From Dermatemys mawii (lineage: Eukaryota; Chordata; Testudines; Dermatemydidae), in contig ML677374.1 in the NCBI GenBank assembly GCA_007922305.1, positions 8,742,094 to 8,806,093 of the forward strand: 64,000 bases of DNA, written 5' to 3'. A program made the translations under genes and the position numbers. Each line of letters begins with the position of its first letter. The stretch's first letter is position 1. The notes below the pieces were generated by a model, which did no database searches, had not been told where the DNA came from, and saw nothing but the letters and a program-made list of their open reading frames with translations. Below are positions 40,801 to 52,800 of the stretch, piece by piece.

Positions 40801-43800
40801 CAGTCATGTAAATGGTTGGGGAAAAGAGCAACAAGAACAAACGGAGGCTTGCACACAGCTGACCAGAACCAGCACTCGACAAGCCAGAGCGGGGCCCAAT
40901 CCCACATACGACGAGGGTAGTTTCACAGTCCGACAGCATCACAACCCTAAAAACGAACTTCAACCCACTTCCCCAGACCAAGGCGCTGTACCTCAGTGCA
41001 ACCTTCAGAGACTTGCAGCCGTGATACTTGGAGTTGATCGCCAGAGCATTCTCTAGGAATCGGAGGGACAGGTCGTATTCCATAACTCCGTGAAGCACCA
41101 AGCCAATGTTGTTCTAAGGGCAATCATCACACACAGGTCAGAGAACGAGAGGGAGTTCCAAAAGGCGACTCCCAACCAAGCCTTTCGAGCTAAAAACACG
41201 GAGACGTTTGTGGGCCTGTTATTTTTATTTGTAGAGGGCCCCGCAGAGATCAGGGCCCCTAGGTACTGGGCACACATAACTAGAGAGACTTTGCACGGAA
41301 CGGAGGTACAGGCAGGTTAAGTGACTTGCCCAAGGTCACACAAAGAAGTCTATGGCAGAGCCGGGAACTGAGCCCACATCTCGAGTCCCAGTCCAGTGCC
41401 TTAGCCACAAGGCCACCCTTCCTCTTTACAGAACTACTATCTATGCACCTGCAAGTTTATTCCTTCCCCCACAGTGGGAAAGTAGCAGCAATAACACATG
41501 TTGGAAGGAATGGAGAGACACTGCCTATCGACAGGCTTAAAATAAGTGAACATGCTTCATGGAGCCTAGACGAGGAGTTTACTCTGAAGGATCACTTACG
41601 TCTAAGAGTGCCATTTCTGGGTGGTCTTCTCCAAATACCAACAGCATGAGGTAGCGTGCGCGGTACAGCAAGTTTAATGCTGTGGAGAGCTGGCTGTTGG
41701 CAAAGCAATACAAAGCAAGGTGCATCTACAGGATAAAAAACATTCAAAGGTTAAAAATGTAGTATCACATCCTCAGTAAACAAATCAGTCTCCCTTCGAC
41801 CCCCCCCCCCTTTTGTTTGGGGCACTGAGAAAAGCACTGCCTTTAAGAATAAAAATAATTCAGGTTATAACCATTCGGAAGAGTTACTAATCTACTAGTC
41901 AACTTAAAAAAGCCTGATATGCCATGTGAGATATAGTGCTGAGATATATCTGTCAGGATCTCCTAGTAGCTGCAGAAAATATTTCAAAGTTGACCTGCAC
42001 GTATAATATCCCAACCGTTACACAGAATTTTACAAAACTGGGATGGGGGCAGGAGAAGGCCCTATATATGTGTGTATAAATATCTGGCATCCAGAGCAAA
42101 AGTGTCTCACACACAGCAAGACAAATGTAAATCAGAAAAAACAAGACTTCTGTATTCACTCATGGTTGAGCTATTCATTGACATCATCATAAGATTTGGT
42201 GGCATTTCAATGTCAGCCATCGCAGGACTGGATTTTCAGAGAGAAACTTTGAATACGGCCTTCTACAGAACGACAGGACAACACTGACAGCGTGAGGTTA
42301 GCTGGGAAAATCCAGGTCAATCTCTCTCTTCCCACATAAAGTATTAGTTCAAGGCCCTGCTTTTCAGGACTTCATTTTTAACACTTATGATTCAATGATG
42401 CCCCAAGCGAACAGAGACTCGCTTTTCCACACATCTCGTTCCTAGCAATAAGAAAAGAAATGCCCCCAAGAATGCATGCAGCATGGGAAGAACAGGTTGA
42501 TCAAGAGACTGTTTTACAAAGTTGAGGAGGCTGTAGCTATTTTGCAAACGGGGGCATCAACTGAAGTCACTCAGACACCAGATGCGAACGCTACACACAC
42601 TGTTCTCTTTTTATACTCACGTATTCTTGGATTGTGTTGGGATGCTCGATGCCCAGGACCCTCTCACTCATTAGCACTGCTTTCTGTTGATTACTTAAGG
42701 CCTACGAAAGAACGACAAAACAGGAGGATGTAGCAAATTCAGAGGCGTACGTTTCAAGAGATACTTGAGTGGGAACCAGAGAGAGGAAGGGGGTCTTGGT
42801 TTCCAGCCTCTCTCTCTCAAGAAACGGAGGATGCTCAGCGACAGTTCCCATTCATTTTTGCACTTCAGCAAGAGAAGTGCCTTCCAGCAACTCTGTGGGA
42901 AGTCTGGGTGAACTGTGCCAGGGATCAGCTAGGTTGGCCTCTTGGTAGCTCTTGTGCCTCGGCAAGTGGGAGACCCAGAGTTCATTTTCATCGAGAGTCG
43001 GAGGATATGCTACTTGCTGTTCCTGGGGCGCACTCTGATAGCCAAAGCCTGAAGGGTTGTTAATCGCAGCACTCCTCAGCCCAAACGAGCCAGCAAGCAG
43101 GTCACTGCTAGGGAGGACGACACATGTTCTGGGTTCCAGATAGGACAGCTTTCAATAGGAGAGGAGGAGAACCCAATGACCTCCAGTGAGGACTATGGAT
43201 AAAGGGAACAGAAGCCTAGTGGGCTTCTCACCTGTACAGTGGTGAAAGCTACCCAGAGTGCTGGCCACATGGCCCTTGGGCTAGCTAGCCAAGATGGCCA
43301 TAAAGGGCGAAAAGGGAAACCCACTGAAGTGAATGATTTTGTTTCCTTAAAATCAAATGTAATACTTTGATAACTGCTTTTCCAAGAGAGGCTACTTAAC
43401 CAGTAAGGCACCCTTATGCAGTAGGGAAACAGGTGTTCTACACATTCCAGAGAAGAAAACAGGCCAGTAGAAGTGGCCAGAGCTGAGACTGGAATGAGAA
43501 CCCAGGAGACCTGGCTCCAGGCCTGTTCTCACATCCACTTCTCAGCTCAACTATACTGCTCGTTCTGCAGTTATCATGGGAATTGTTAATCGGGAAGAAA
43601 CCATTACCACTGACCAACCAGGCCATTTCTTAGGGAAGTGCTGGGGGGCTCAGCATACCTCTGAGTAGTCTCCCATGATATAGTTGAGGCGAGCCAGCAG
43701 CCGAAGGCAGGCACAGATTTCCACGTGCATAGCTCCGTACACATTGTTAAACAAGTTTAAGGCTTCGTTGATGAGTTCACAGCCCTCCTTCAAGAAACCT

Positions 43801-46800
43801 ACAAAAACCCACAGGAAATTAGTTCTTATGTGGGACCTCGATTTAGAAAGCTGGAGAACTTCCTCTGCGGAATTCCTGGGCTACTGCATTTCCCATCAGC
43901 CATGGGAAATCACAATTCCTAATGCCACAGGAAGAACAAGCATCGTCCATAAAGAGAAACACGACAAGGGAGGGCTAGACAGCTCAGGGAAGTAGGAATG
44001 GGGGACAAGTCCCTACTACTACGACACCAGCTCATCTTGTGGCAACCTGATTCTGTCTTCCTTATTTTTGGTAAAATCTAAAATTTCTCTATCCCAGAGA
44101 GAAGTTAATTCAACCCTCTAATCACGGTTTGGGCCCTGGAAACCGATGCTGGATTTCAGAGATCCGACAGCAGTTCTGTGCAGTGAGATGCAGATCTCAG
44201 TCTACTTCCTAGAGGTCACGTGCCTATCGCCGGTCCCTTGTTGGTAGTTTTCACTGCGGCTGGGCTTGGAGACTGTCTTTTCCTCTCACCTCTAGAGGGT
44301 GCCCCCATAGAAAAGAGTCCAGGCCCGCAGTGATTGACACAGGGTAGCCTACCCTGCTGAGCAGTGCCTGCCCTATGGCCAGACAGTGTCAGGGCACAAA
44401 GCAGCGTTCACAGGCACTAGCCCCAAGGGAAGAAGCGGCCCGTACCTTGCTGGACCTTCGCTTGACCGCTCTGGAAGAAGTGAAAAGCATCCGAAGCTTT
44501 GGGGTTTACGTGCTTCACCACCGGGAAGATGTTGAGGATATCCTCCTCCGTGAAGGTGGGTTTGTGCCGGTTCTCAAAGTTATACTCTTTCAACAGGATC
44601 TGAAGGAACCCAAAAACACAAAGCCAACATCTTTTAGCTGTTTTCCTCCTTTTGTGCGGCCTCTCAAAGCCCTTCATGGACATCTGGGGCAAATGTGGCG
44701 CTTGTGTGACCCCGATGAAGTCACAAAGGGTGTCACTGACCACAGAAATCAGGCTTCCCAGTATGCTGTGCAACCAGCTGCACAGCAGGCAAATGTCCCC
44801 ATTTCCCAGATGGGCAACACTGAGGCAGAGAGATCTGAAGGAGTTTGGCCACGGTCACACAGCATGTTAGTGGCAGAGCTGGGAATAAAATCCAGCCACT
44901 CTTAGCCCTAACAGCAAGCTCACACTCCTGTCCATACTGTAGAATCTAGAGGGGTGTCAAATTCCTCCTGTTCCAAACAAGACAGGCCATCAGCTTTGGT
45001 TGCCAGGTCAGACAGACAGGCGAATCCGAGGAAGTGTTAATGCATGCACTGCTAGCTGCCCTTTGGATTTTGTTTTTACATTGGTTTACGTACGAAGATG
45101 CGGGGCGGGTGTCTTGAAACAGGGCCGTGGTGGTGGTCTGTCATGGGAAGACGACTCATCGTATGCCTAACTGATCCCTGTTTAGTTGTAGCGAAACGCT
45201 GGAGATCCTGAGCTCTGGGTTGTGCCAGCACTTGCATTATAAACCCTGATGTTCAGGGATTTATAGCCTACAATCAGGTGCCATCTGAGCTGCATCTTGG
45301 CACAAAAATCTAAAAACGAGAGCCATTTGTTTTCAGGAAGGAGAACAGCATCATCCTGCTGTGTAAGGCAGAAGTTGGGCCTATTCCCCTTAACAGCAGT
45401 GGTTTCACTTTGTATTGTGTAGGGCCACTGGCCAGCACCAGAGACAGGACTAGACAAAGAATTTATCAGACTGGAGCAGACCAATCTTCTTATAAATAGC
45501 ATGTTTCCCCTTAATGCAGCTAAATAAAATCCCTTTGCGGGGCTAGAACTGGCATTTCAGCACTAAATCTGTGAGAGGAGCGAAGAGCTAGGGGTGGGAA
45601 TCATCTTTTGAAAGCTTTTGTGGTCTGAATCAACATATGCCCCCTTCTCAATGAATTCCCCCGCTGGAGAAAACGACAAAAGAAAGCCAGAGGACTTGAA
45701 TCTCACCTGGATTCCAGTTTTGAGGGAGATCTCACGTAGGAGGGTGATTTTCTGGAGGTTACACACCTCAGCGGCTTGGTCAACATTCTCACTGCAAAAA
45801 AGCGAGGTGAGAGCTTGGGGTAAGTTTATAATCAAGAGTATCCACCTAGGGTGCACCTGAAACACTCCTCCCGGTGTAGTTAGGAGCTCATCAACAAAGA
45901 AGCAACAATGAATCTGGTGGCACCTTAAAGACTAACAGATTTATTTGGGCATAAGCTTTCATGGGTAAAAAAATCCACTTCAGATGCATGCATTGTTATA
46001 CAGACTAACATGGCTACCCTGATACTCGAAGGTGCAAACAAACAATGTCAGCAAGCAAGGAGCTTTCCTGCTGAAGCCCCAGAATGCTGAGTGTATACCA
46101 ATGCTCGTTTACTTCAGTCCTACGTGCATCTCTTCCCTTTCACCGCCTTAGGCTTTAGCTATGGGGCTTCTTGATTCAGCCTTTTCCTTATTTGTGGTAA
46201 AACCTTCAGTGTCTCTGATGCCAGAGAGATAACCATGAATTCAACCATCTAAGGGGGGGTATGCGGGGGAGAGCGTGTGTGTGTGTTTTGAAAAAAGCGT
46301 TTATTCATTCGTAATGTCCGTTAGACGTTTTCCCCCTCTTACATCACCAGCACTCTCTTCATTTCAGAGTCTGGCTAAGATCTGTCCTTGTTTTAGGAAC
46401 ATCCACAGATTTTATGCCCATCTAACTCATGGCCATGAAATCTCTACTCCCCCTGCTCTAATTCTGCTTGTCCCGAGCTGGATTCTTGTCCCCACTTCTA
46501 TCCTTCACGCTATCTCCTCTGCAGCTTGTGCTATCCGAATCTACCTTCTGGGATATATCTCTGCCTCATGAATTTAATCTCATTTAAAATTTCACCTGTA
46601 ATTCTAATTCAACCCTCCCCACCACATCTGCCTCAGTTTCTCTCCATCTGCCACTTAAGCCCTTTTTAAAGTCTAATTCCAATGCTTAAGGGATTTTATA
46701 AACAATATAAGCACTCTTTGCAAATGCTACTGACGTTTGGAGAAAGAGAAGTCGGGCAAAAGGAAGGGGAAGTGAAGATAAATCATTCTTCTTACCATTC

Positions 46801-49800
46801 AAGATGAAAATCAAAGTAGTTCTTTGCCTCCGAACAAATATTCTTCCAAAGCTCCTGAGGGGTCATGCTGGCCCAGGCAGTGTTATCAGCATTTCCAAGG
46901 TTCCTGTTTTTCCTTTTTTTATTCTTCTTTTTGGAGACCAGCTCATCAGCAGGGAGATGGGCAACTGGATTCAGGAAGGAACTTAGGAAGCAATTGAGGA
47001 AGTGACTGATGGCTGCCGATAAGCCAGACAGCTCCACGCCCTGCAGCAAGATACTGTAAGTCAGCTGTGGAACCTATTCTGCGTTACACATGCATCAATC
47101 TGACCCAACTCTAATGGAAATCCAGTCCCATCCGTATGGCAAATATCACCACCCGACAGAGAGAGAGGAACAGTCTGCCAGGACAGCGTGTCTCAGAACA
47201 AACATGCATGAAGTGCCACACAAAGTCTCGTGCAATTTCTATAAAACTTCAAAAGGGGTGGGGCTGGGAAGAATGAACAAAATTACTAGGGATCTGGAGA
47301 TTTTCACGTGGAATTCTTATAACAGATTTCTTTGCTTCTGCAACAATACATTGCTCTGCATCCTAGAGTTCACGTAATAAACAAGCATCTTTGGAGGTCA
47401 AAAGCTCCACTGTTTGCTTAAGCAGTGTAAGTATTTTACAGGCAAGACAAGCAGTGATTTCACTCTTAAAAGCCTTCAGTGTAATCAGTGAAATTCTGGG
47501 GAAGAAAAGCACGAATGATAATCCTCTGGGAGCACTTCCTTCAAGTGGGAACTTGTTTGCTCTTGTATCCAGGTCTCTACCTATATTAGGCCTAATGAGA
47601 TTTTACTTCCAGTTGCTAGGCAACATCCATGAACTAGCTAATGAGAAAACAGATTTAAATAGCTTCTGCTTCTGAAAAAGGGTTAAGGAGGACATCACAT
47701 GGCAAGAGTTTAGTCTCGTACCTGAAGGTATGTCTTGAAGATGTGTTTGGCTGATCGAGTGATCAATTCGCTGATTCCAATTTTCTACCAAAAAATAAAG
47801 AGCAGGGACTAAGAAAATTAGTCAGGAGAGGGAAAACCCACACACATGCTTTGCTTTTAGATGCATTTTGAGCTATACTGACAAAGGGCCCAATTTTGCA
47901 ATTGTGACTATTGCGGAGTTGTACCCTACTCTGCAAGTTACAGTGTAAACGCTTGGAGGCAGGGAAGCCTTTGTTCAGGAAGAGAGGGGCAGTATACAGG
48001 GCTCCAATTCCTGGCTGGGGCTTCCAGGAACTATTACAGCCCATTGGGACATTCCTGGGGCAATATACTCGCTTTTCAATGTGAGCCAGGGTGGCAGAAT
48101 CAGGCCCCAGTATAACCTCCCGACCAATCACAAGTAACATCCTTTCCATTCAATCCAGTGCCCCTGTGGGTCACTGCGTGGCCCGAAATATGCAGGCTCT
48201 CTTGAATCCATTGGCAATGCCTTTTACCCCAAAGTGCTTTATGGATGCACAGGGCACCTATTCCTCCCTAACTGTAATTAAAACAAATCTACCCGCTGCA
48301 ATCAAAGGCTGTTTCGCACTGTTTCAAAGCCTGCCAGTTTATTTTTACAGAGGTGGACAGAGTGCAATTAGCTGAGTTGGAATGTGGCCAGGTCCCCATT
48401 ATCCCAGCGGCAGCTGAAGCGACAATGGGAAATGAAACCTGCTGCTTACGTAGATGTGATCCAGCTGTGGGCGGGCAGGGGTCTTGGCGATGAAGTCGAC
48501 GACTTTGCCTAGGTAGCGCATGTTGATACCCCTTTGGTGCATGGCCTCTGCTAAGGTGGCGCCGTCCATCGGGAGCACAGTGTGGTCAAGGCAGTCTTTC
48601 ACCTGCAGAGCGCATGGAGCTTAGGGGAAAGATTCGTGCACACATAGTTGTGTAGTAATTTTGATCCCTAGTTATGCTGCTCATTGTAGACTAAGTATTT
48701 GACAAAGACAAAAATTGAGCTTAGGGCCTTTATTATTATTTTACTCTGGTATAAGGGGGAAGGGTTGATTTTTGACAGGTTTTTTTTCTTTAAAAGATTA
48801 GAGTTTTGGGTGTTGAGAGTTATGACGAATACTGAATCAGTGAAATGATGACATCAGAAGCGTGTGAAAGCCAAGCAATTGATACAGGAAGAGATTTCCA
48901 TTCACTGTTTATTTCCCTCTTAGTCAACGCCAGTGACTAACGAGAAAAGGGAGTTTTGCAAATTCCCTAGCTCTACCCTTCAATTATAGAGCATGATTCC
49001 ACACCCCACACAAGTATCTGCCCCCCAAAATGCTTTCAGGAAAACAGGAAATAGCAGACTTGTCATTTCAGGTATTTCTTACGTTAAAAATCAGAAAGAC
49101 CTTAAACAAGAACCCCCTCCACAGGCCTTTCAGTTTTAGCAAAAAGAAAAAGGACACAAATCCAGTTTGTAGTTGGGTGGTTTTTTTACGTTTCCATCAA
49201 TCCATGCAGGGTCAGCATGAAGGTGAGCATGCAGAGAAAATTTTCACTGTTGCTTTTTGTGATCACAGTGTATTTTTTAATGCACCTTAGTGCTGCATTT
49301 ACATAGCTTTCTCTCTGCCACATTAAGTTGATACTCAGAAGTTCCTGTCTGCAGCCAGGACGTGGTCAGGATTTAATCTACGCCAAGGCCGTAATCCCCT
49401 GCACTGGCTGGAATAGTAATTGGGGTGATTCAATAGGTCTGTTTCGTTTGCACTTTCCACGATACTATAACTGAAGAAAGATTATTTTACAGCTTCAGAA
49501 AACAGTAGCAGAGTGAAGTTTATGATGGGAGGAATTTAAACTACACATAACCTTACTGTCAAATAAGTTCTTTAACTGATGGATTTCACAAGGGAATCTA
49601 GTCACCAGCAGATTCAAAAAACTGGGGTAGATTGCACAGTAATATATCCAGAATGCCAAGGGTCAGACTGAGTGACTTGCAGGGCTTTGTCAGCCCTATG
49701 GCCTGTATTGGCTCCATCTCTTACTAAAGATTGATAAATACCGTTGATTGAGTTCTTTGTTCCGTGGCACATTTATCCTTCTAAACTAGGGGCTGTGAAA

Positions 49801-52800
49801 GAGAAAACCCCTCTTCTCCTTCCACCCCCAGAGATGTTTACATTGTTCCTTGTACTTCACAACTTCGGTTTGCCAGCACTAGAATCCAACCATTGTTTAA
49901 TAGGAAAAAATAACTGCACAGCTGCGTTGACTGGCCAGATCTGAGGCAAGATTTGATGGAGGAGATCAGCATAGCCCCCCCACAATGCCTTACCAAGCCT
50001 GGGATTTGGCAGGACAGTAAGAAAGCAGCAGCATCCTTTAATAACTGCTTCTGATCCTGCATTTCCTCTTTGCTGGACTCAGGGAAACGAACACCTAGGA
50101 GGGAAATTGAAGAGCTGAGAAATGGAAGGACAGAAAACACACACCTTAATTCACAAAATATACATATAACAGCAGGTGGCAACAAACAGAAGGTGCTTTG
50201 CCCTTTCCGGTTATAAAGATGCTCTTTAAGACCTATCCATTCTGCAGAGCATGCTGGCTGGAATAACCCTGACTCATGCTGTGTTTATCACAGGCTGCTC
50301 TGCTCCGTTCTGTACCTGCTCAGTCTTGTCTCTGTCTGGCATGTTCCAAAGTGCCGTGCGCACAGTCAGTGAAATGAGAGGGGCGTGTTTTACAGGCGGA
50401 GGAATACATTCTGCAAGCACTAGAAGCTCCTTAAGCCCTTCCATCAGATGGACTTGGGTTAAAATAACCTCCTTTAAGCTGCTGTCCCATGCAGAGTCAG
50501 CAGCAGCCCTGTCTTCACCATTAAAAAGGAGTGCGTGGATTTCAGCTGAACGTGGCTTCTACCACATTTATATCCAGGCCAAGATAGAGGGTCAAATCCT
50601 GTTGCTTTCAACTGCGCATGTGCAGCTCCTGTTTCAGGCCATGGCGATACAACACGCCCCCAAAGAGATAATACAGCACAGAGGAAGCCTTTCCAGCATC
50701 TCACCTCTAATTTAGTCACCAGACACACCCGAGGATCCCGACTCGTATGGACGAGCTGTGATCAGCTTACCGCGGCTCAGGCGGGTTTGGTTGGTGATCT
50801 GCTAGAGCGGAGGCTCTCAAACGTTACTGCATCGCAACCCTCTTCCGACAACCAAAATTACTACACAGCCCCAGGAGAGGGGAACTGAAAACTGAATGTG
50901 TGCATGTGCGTGCGTGAGACCAGAGCCCTCTAGGGTCAGCTTCAGCCCCGGGCAGCAGAGCTCGGGCATTGGCTTCAGCAAATCTAATGCCAGCCACAGC
51001 AACTGTTTACATGGGAACTATCCGGATGGCGTTTAATGTGTTTTTCTGCCTCTTCTGCTGTGATCTAGCAGCTGGGATGACGGAGAGCCAGCTCCGCGTG
51101 CCAGGCCAGTGTTTTTCAGACCACTAGCAAGTGTTTGTGGACTACTAGGAGAAGGCAGCTCAGCACCTATGTGTGGGGGCTCAAACAATTACATCGCATC
51201 TTCCTGCGCAGGGTGGAGAACTCTGCCCTAGGCCCTGCGCTATCAGCAAGAGCAGAATGGGAGTCCATGCTATATGCTGATCAGTTTCAAAGCCGTCTCT
51301 CGGAGCCCCTACCTGGTGAGAAGATATCCGGGTTAAACCGAATGTCAAAGGACGTGTTGCTGATGGAGCCCACTGCTTTGCAGGCATTTTGAATCACCTC
51401 TCTGCTTTTGGGATCCACTGGAAACGGAAGGAGACAGAAAGACTTGGTAAAGAGTTAGAAGAAAGTCATGCAGATTCTGACGACAGCCAACAGCAGCCAG
51501 TAAAGTAAGAGGCGAGTTTTATTCTGGAGGAGCGATGTTGCTGCATTGCTCTGCAAAAAGCATTTGGCAGTGCAACATTGTTTGGGGTATGGGTACAGAT
51601 ACAGACCAGACAAGGGCATAGAGTACAGTAGGGAGAGTGCCTCTCTCCACTGCAAAAAAACAATTGCTGAGACTTTCAGTTGGGGTCTCAATTACTATTA
51701 ATTTTGGATGGGATTCAGGAGACCCTCCGCCAAAGCCCCTTTGAAAATACCCGACTATGTGCACAACAGCCACGGCAAAGAGATTCCCCAACGAGAGCGA
51801 CGGTGTTTTCAGCATGCAGTGTTGGGAGCCTACTTGTGTTGAACTCTGTTTTATCTTGTAGATAGCTGGGACACTTGGAGGACCTTTCCCAGACCTGAAG
51901 GAAAGCTCTCTCTAGCTCGAAAGCCTGTCTCTCTCACCAACAGATGTTGGTCCAACTTAAAGAGAGACTGCCTCCCTCACCTGGTCTCTCATATTTTCCA
52001 TGGCAGGGAAAGCGCATGAGGTTGTTTAGTGGACTGAACAGGGCACATACCAGAGATTCCCACATTCTAATTCCACCACTGTGTTCTAGGGTTGCTAATC
52101 CCTGCCCAGGGTTCATTTGCTAGTGCTTGAACAGTGCCAGGTAAATACTCAAGTGCTAGTCTCGGGGAAGGCATGGCGTTCTGGTACGAGTGATAGCACG
52201 TGGTCATTTATTGTGACCCACCAACGTGGAGCCATGCTGAGTAGTGACCCCATCTGAATGCTACCGGGAAAAGTGAGAGCCGTTTTTGGTGCGTGGGGAG
52301 CGGGTACCTGTTCCGTCATCAGACGCAATGGTCTCTGCCAGTTCTTTAACCTGATCTAATCCAGTCACGGTTTCTTCTACTTGACCATCATCTGATTCCG
52401 ATTTCTCACTTCCCCTGGTTCCGTTCTCTGGGGAGGCCCCATTTTCCAGCAAGCCTGAGTTCTCCTGCTTGTTGGCCTTCTGCTGCATCAGCTGCAGAGC
52501 AGCCAGCTTCATGAATAAGAGATATCTACAGGACAGGACAGGAGAGATCTAACAGAACGCAGCATTCAGCAAAATAACCCCAAGGAGCCAGACAACCAGA
52601 CTAGAGGACAATCCAAAAGGCTTTGCTTTTTCTTTAATAGACAGAAGATCACAGGGGCTAAAGATGGACCATCTGAACCCTGCCAGGGCATCTCATAGTC
52701 CACATCTCAGACAGCGGAGCAGTCCCACACTTCATAGAATAACAGGGTTAAAAGGGACCTCAGGACGTCATCTAGTCCAACCTCCTGCTCAAAGCAGGAC

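Larger units (their letters stand above)
34886..40991 (-). other. CLUH introns between exon T and the last exon (four coding exons lie inside)
   Basis: Contents: hAT-like fragment 35235-35290, SINE-like fragment 36345-36430, short GATA-type low complexity 37025-37053, reversed CORE-SINE 37105-37270, interspersed repeat 38962-39350 and tRNA-derived SINE 40298-40497. Sequence at 40705-40745 (GATTCTCAACCTTTT) may be another hAT end. Confidence 0.75.
41114..46795 (-). other. CLUH introns between exons N and T (five coding exons lie inside)
   Basis: Contents: CORE-SINE-like copies at 41215-41425 and 44780-44925, an unnamed repeat at 44049-44121 and 46173-46252, and a turtle-type interspersed repeat at 45903-46032. 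Introns at 41726-42620 and 42702-43658 show nothing I can name. Confidence 0.75.

Noticed and set aside
44375..44905. 176-residue open frame on the + strand
   Set aside because: It overlaps CLUH exon P in antisense and runs into a CORE-SINE. No domain is visible.
50251..50715. 154-residue open frame on the + strand
   Set aside because: It lies in a CLUH intron, has no family likeness and sits in GC-richer sequence where long frames occur by chance.
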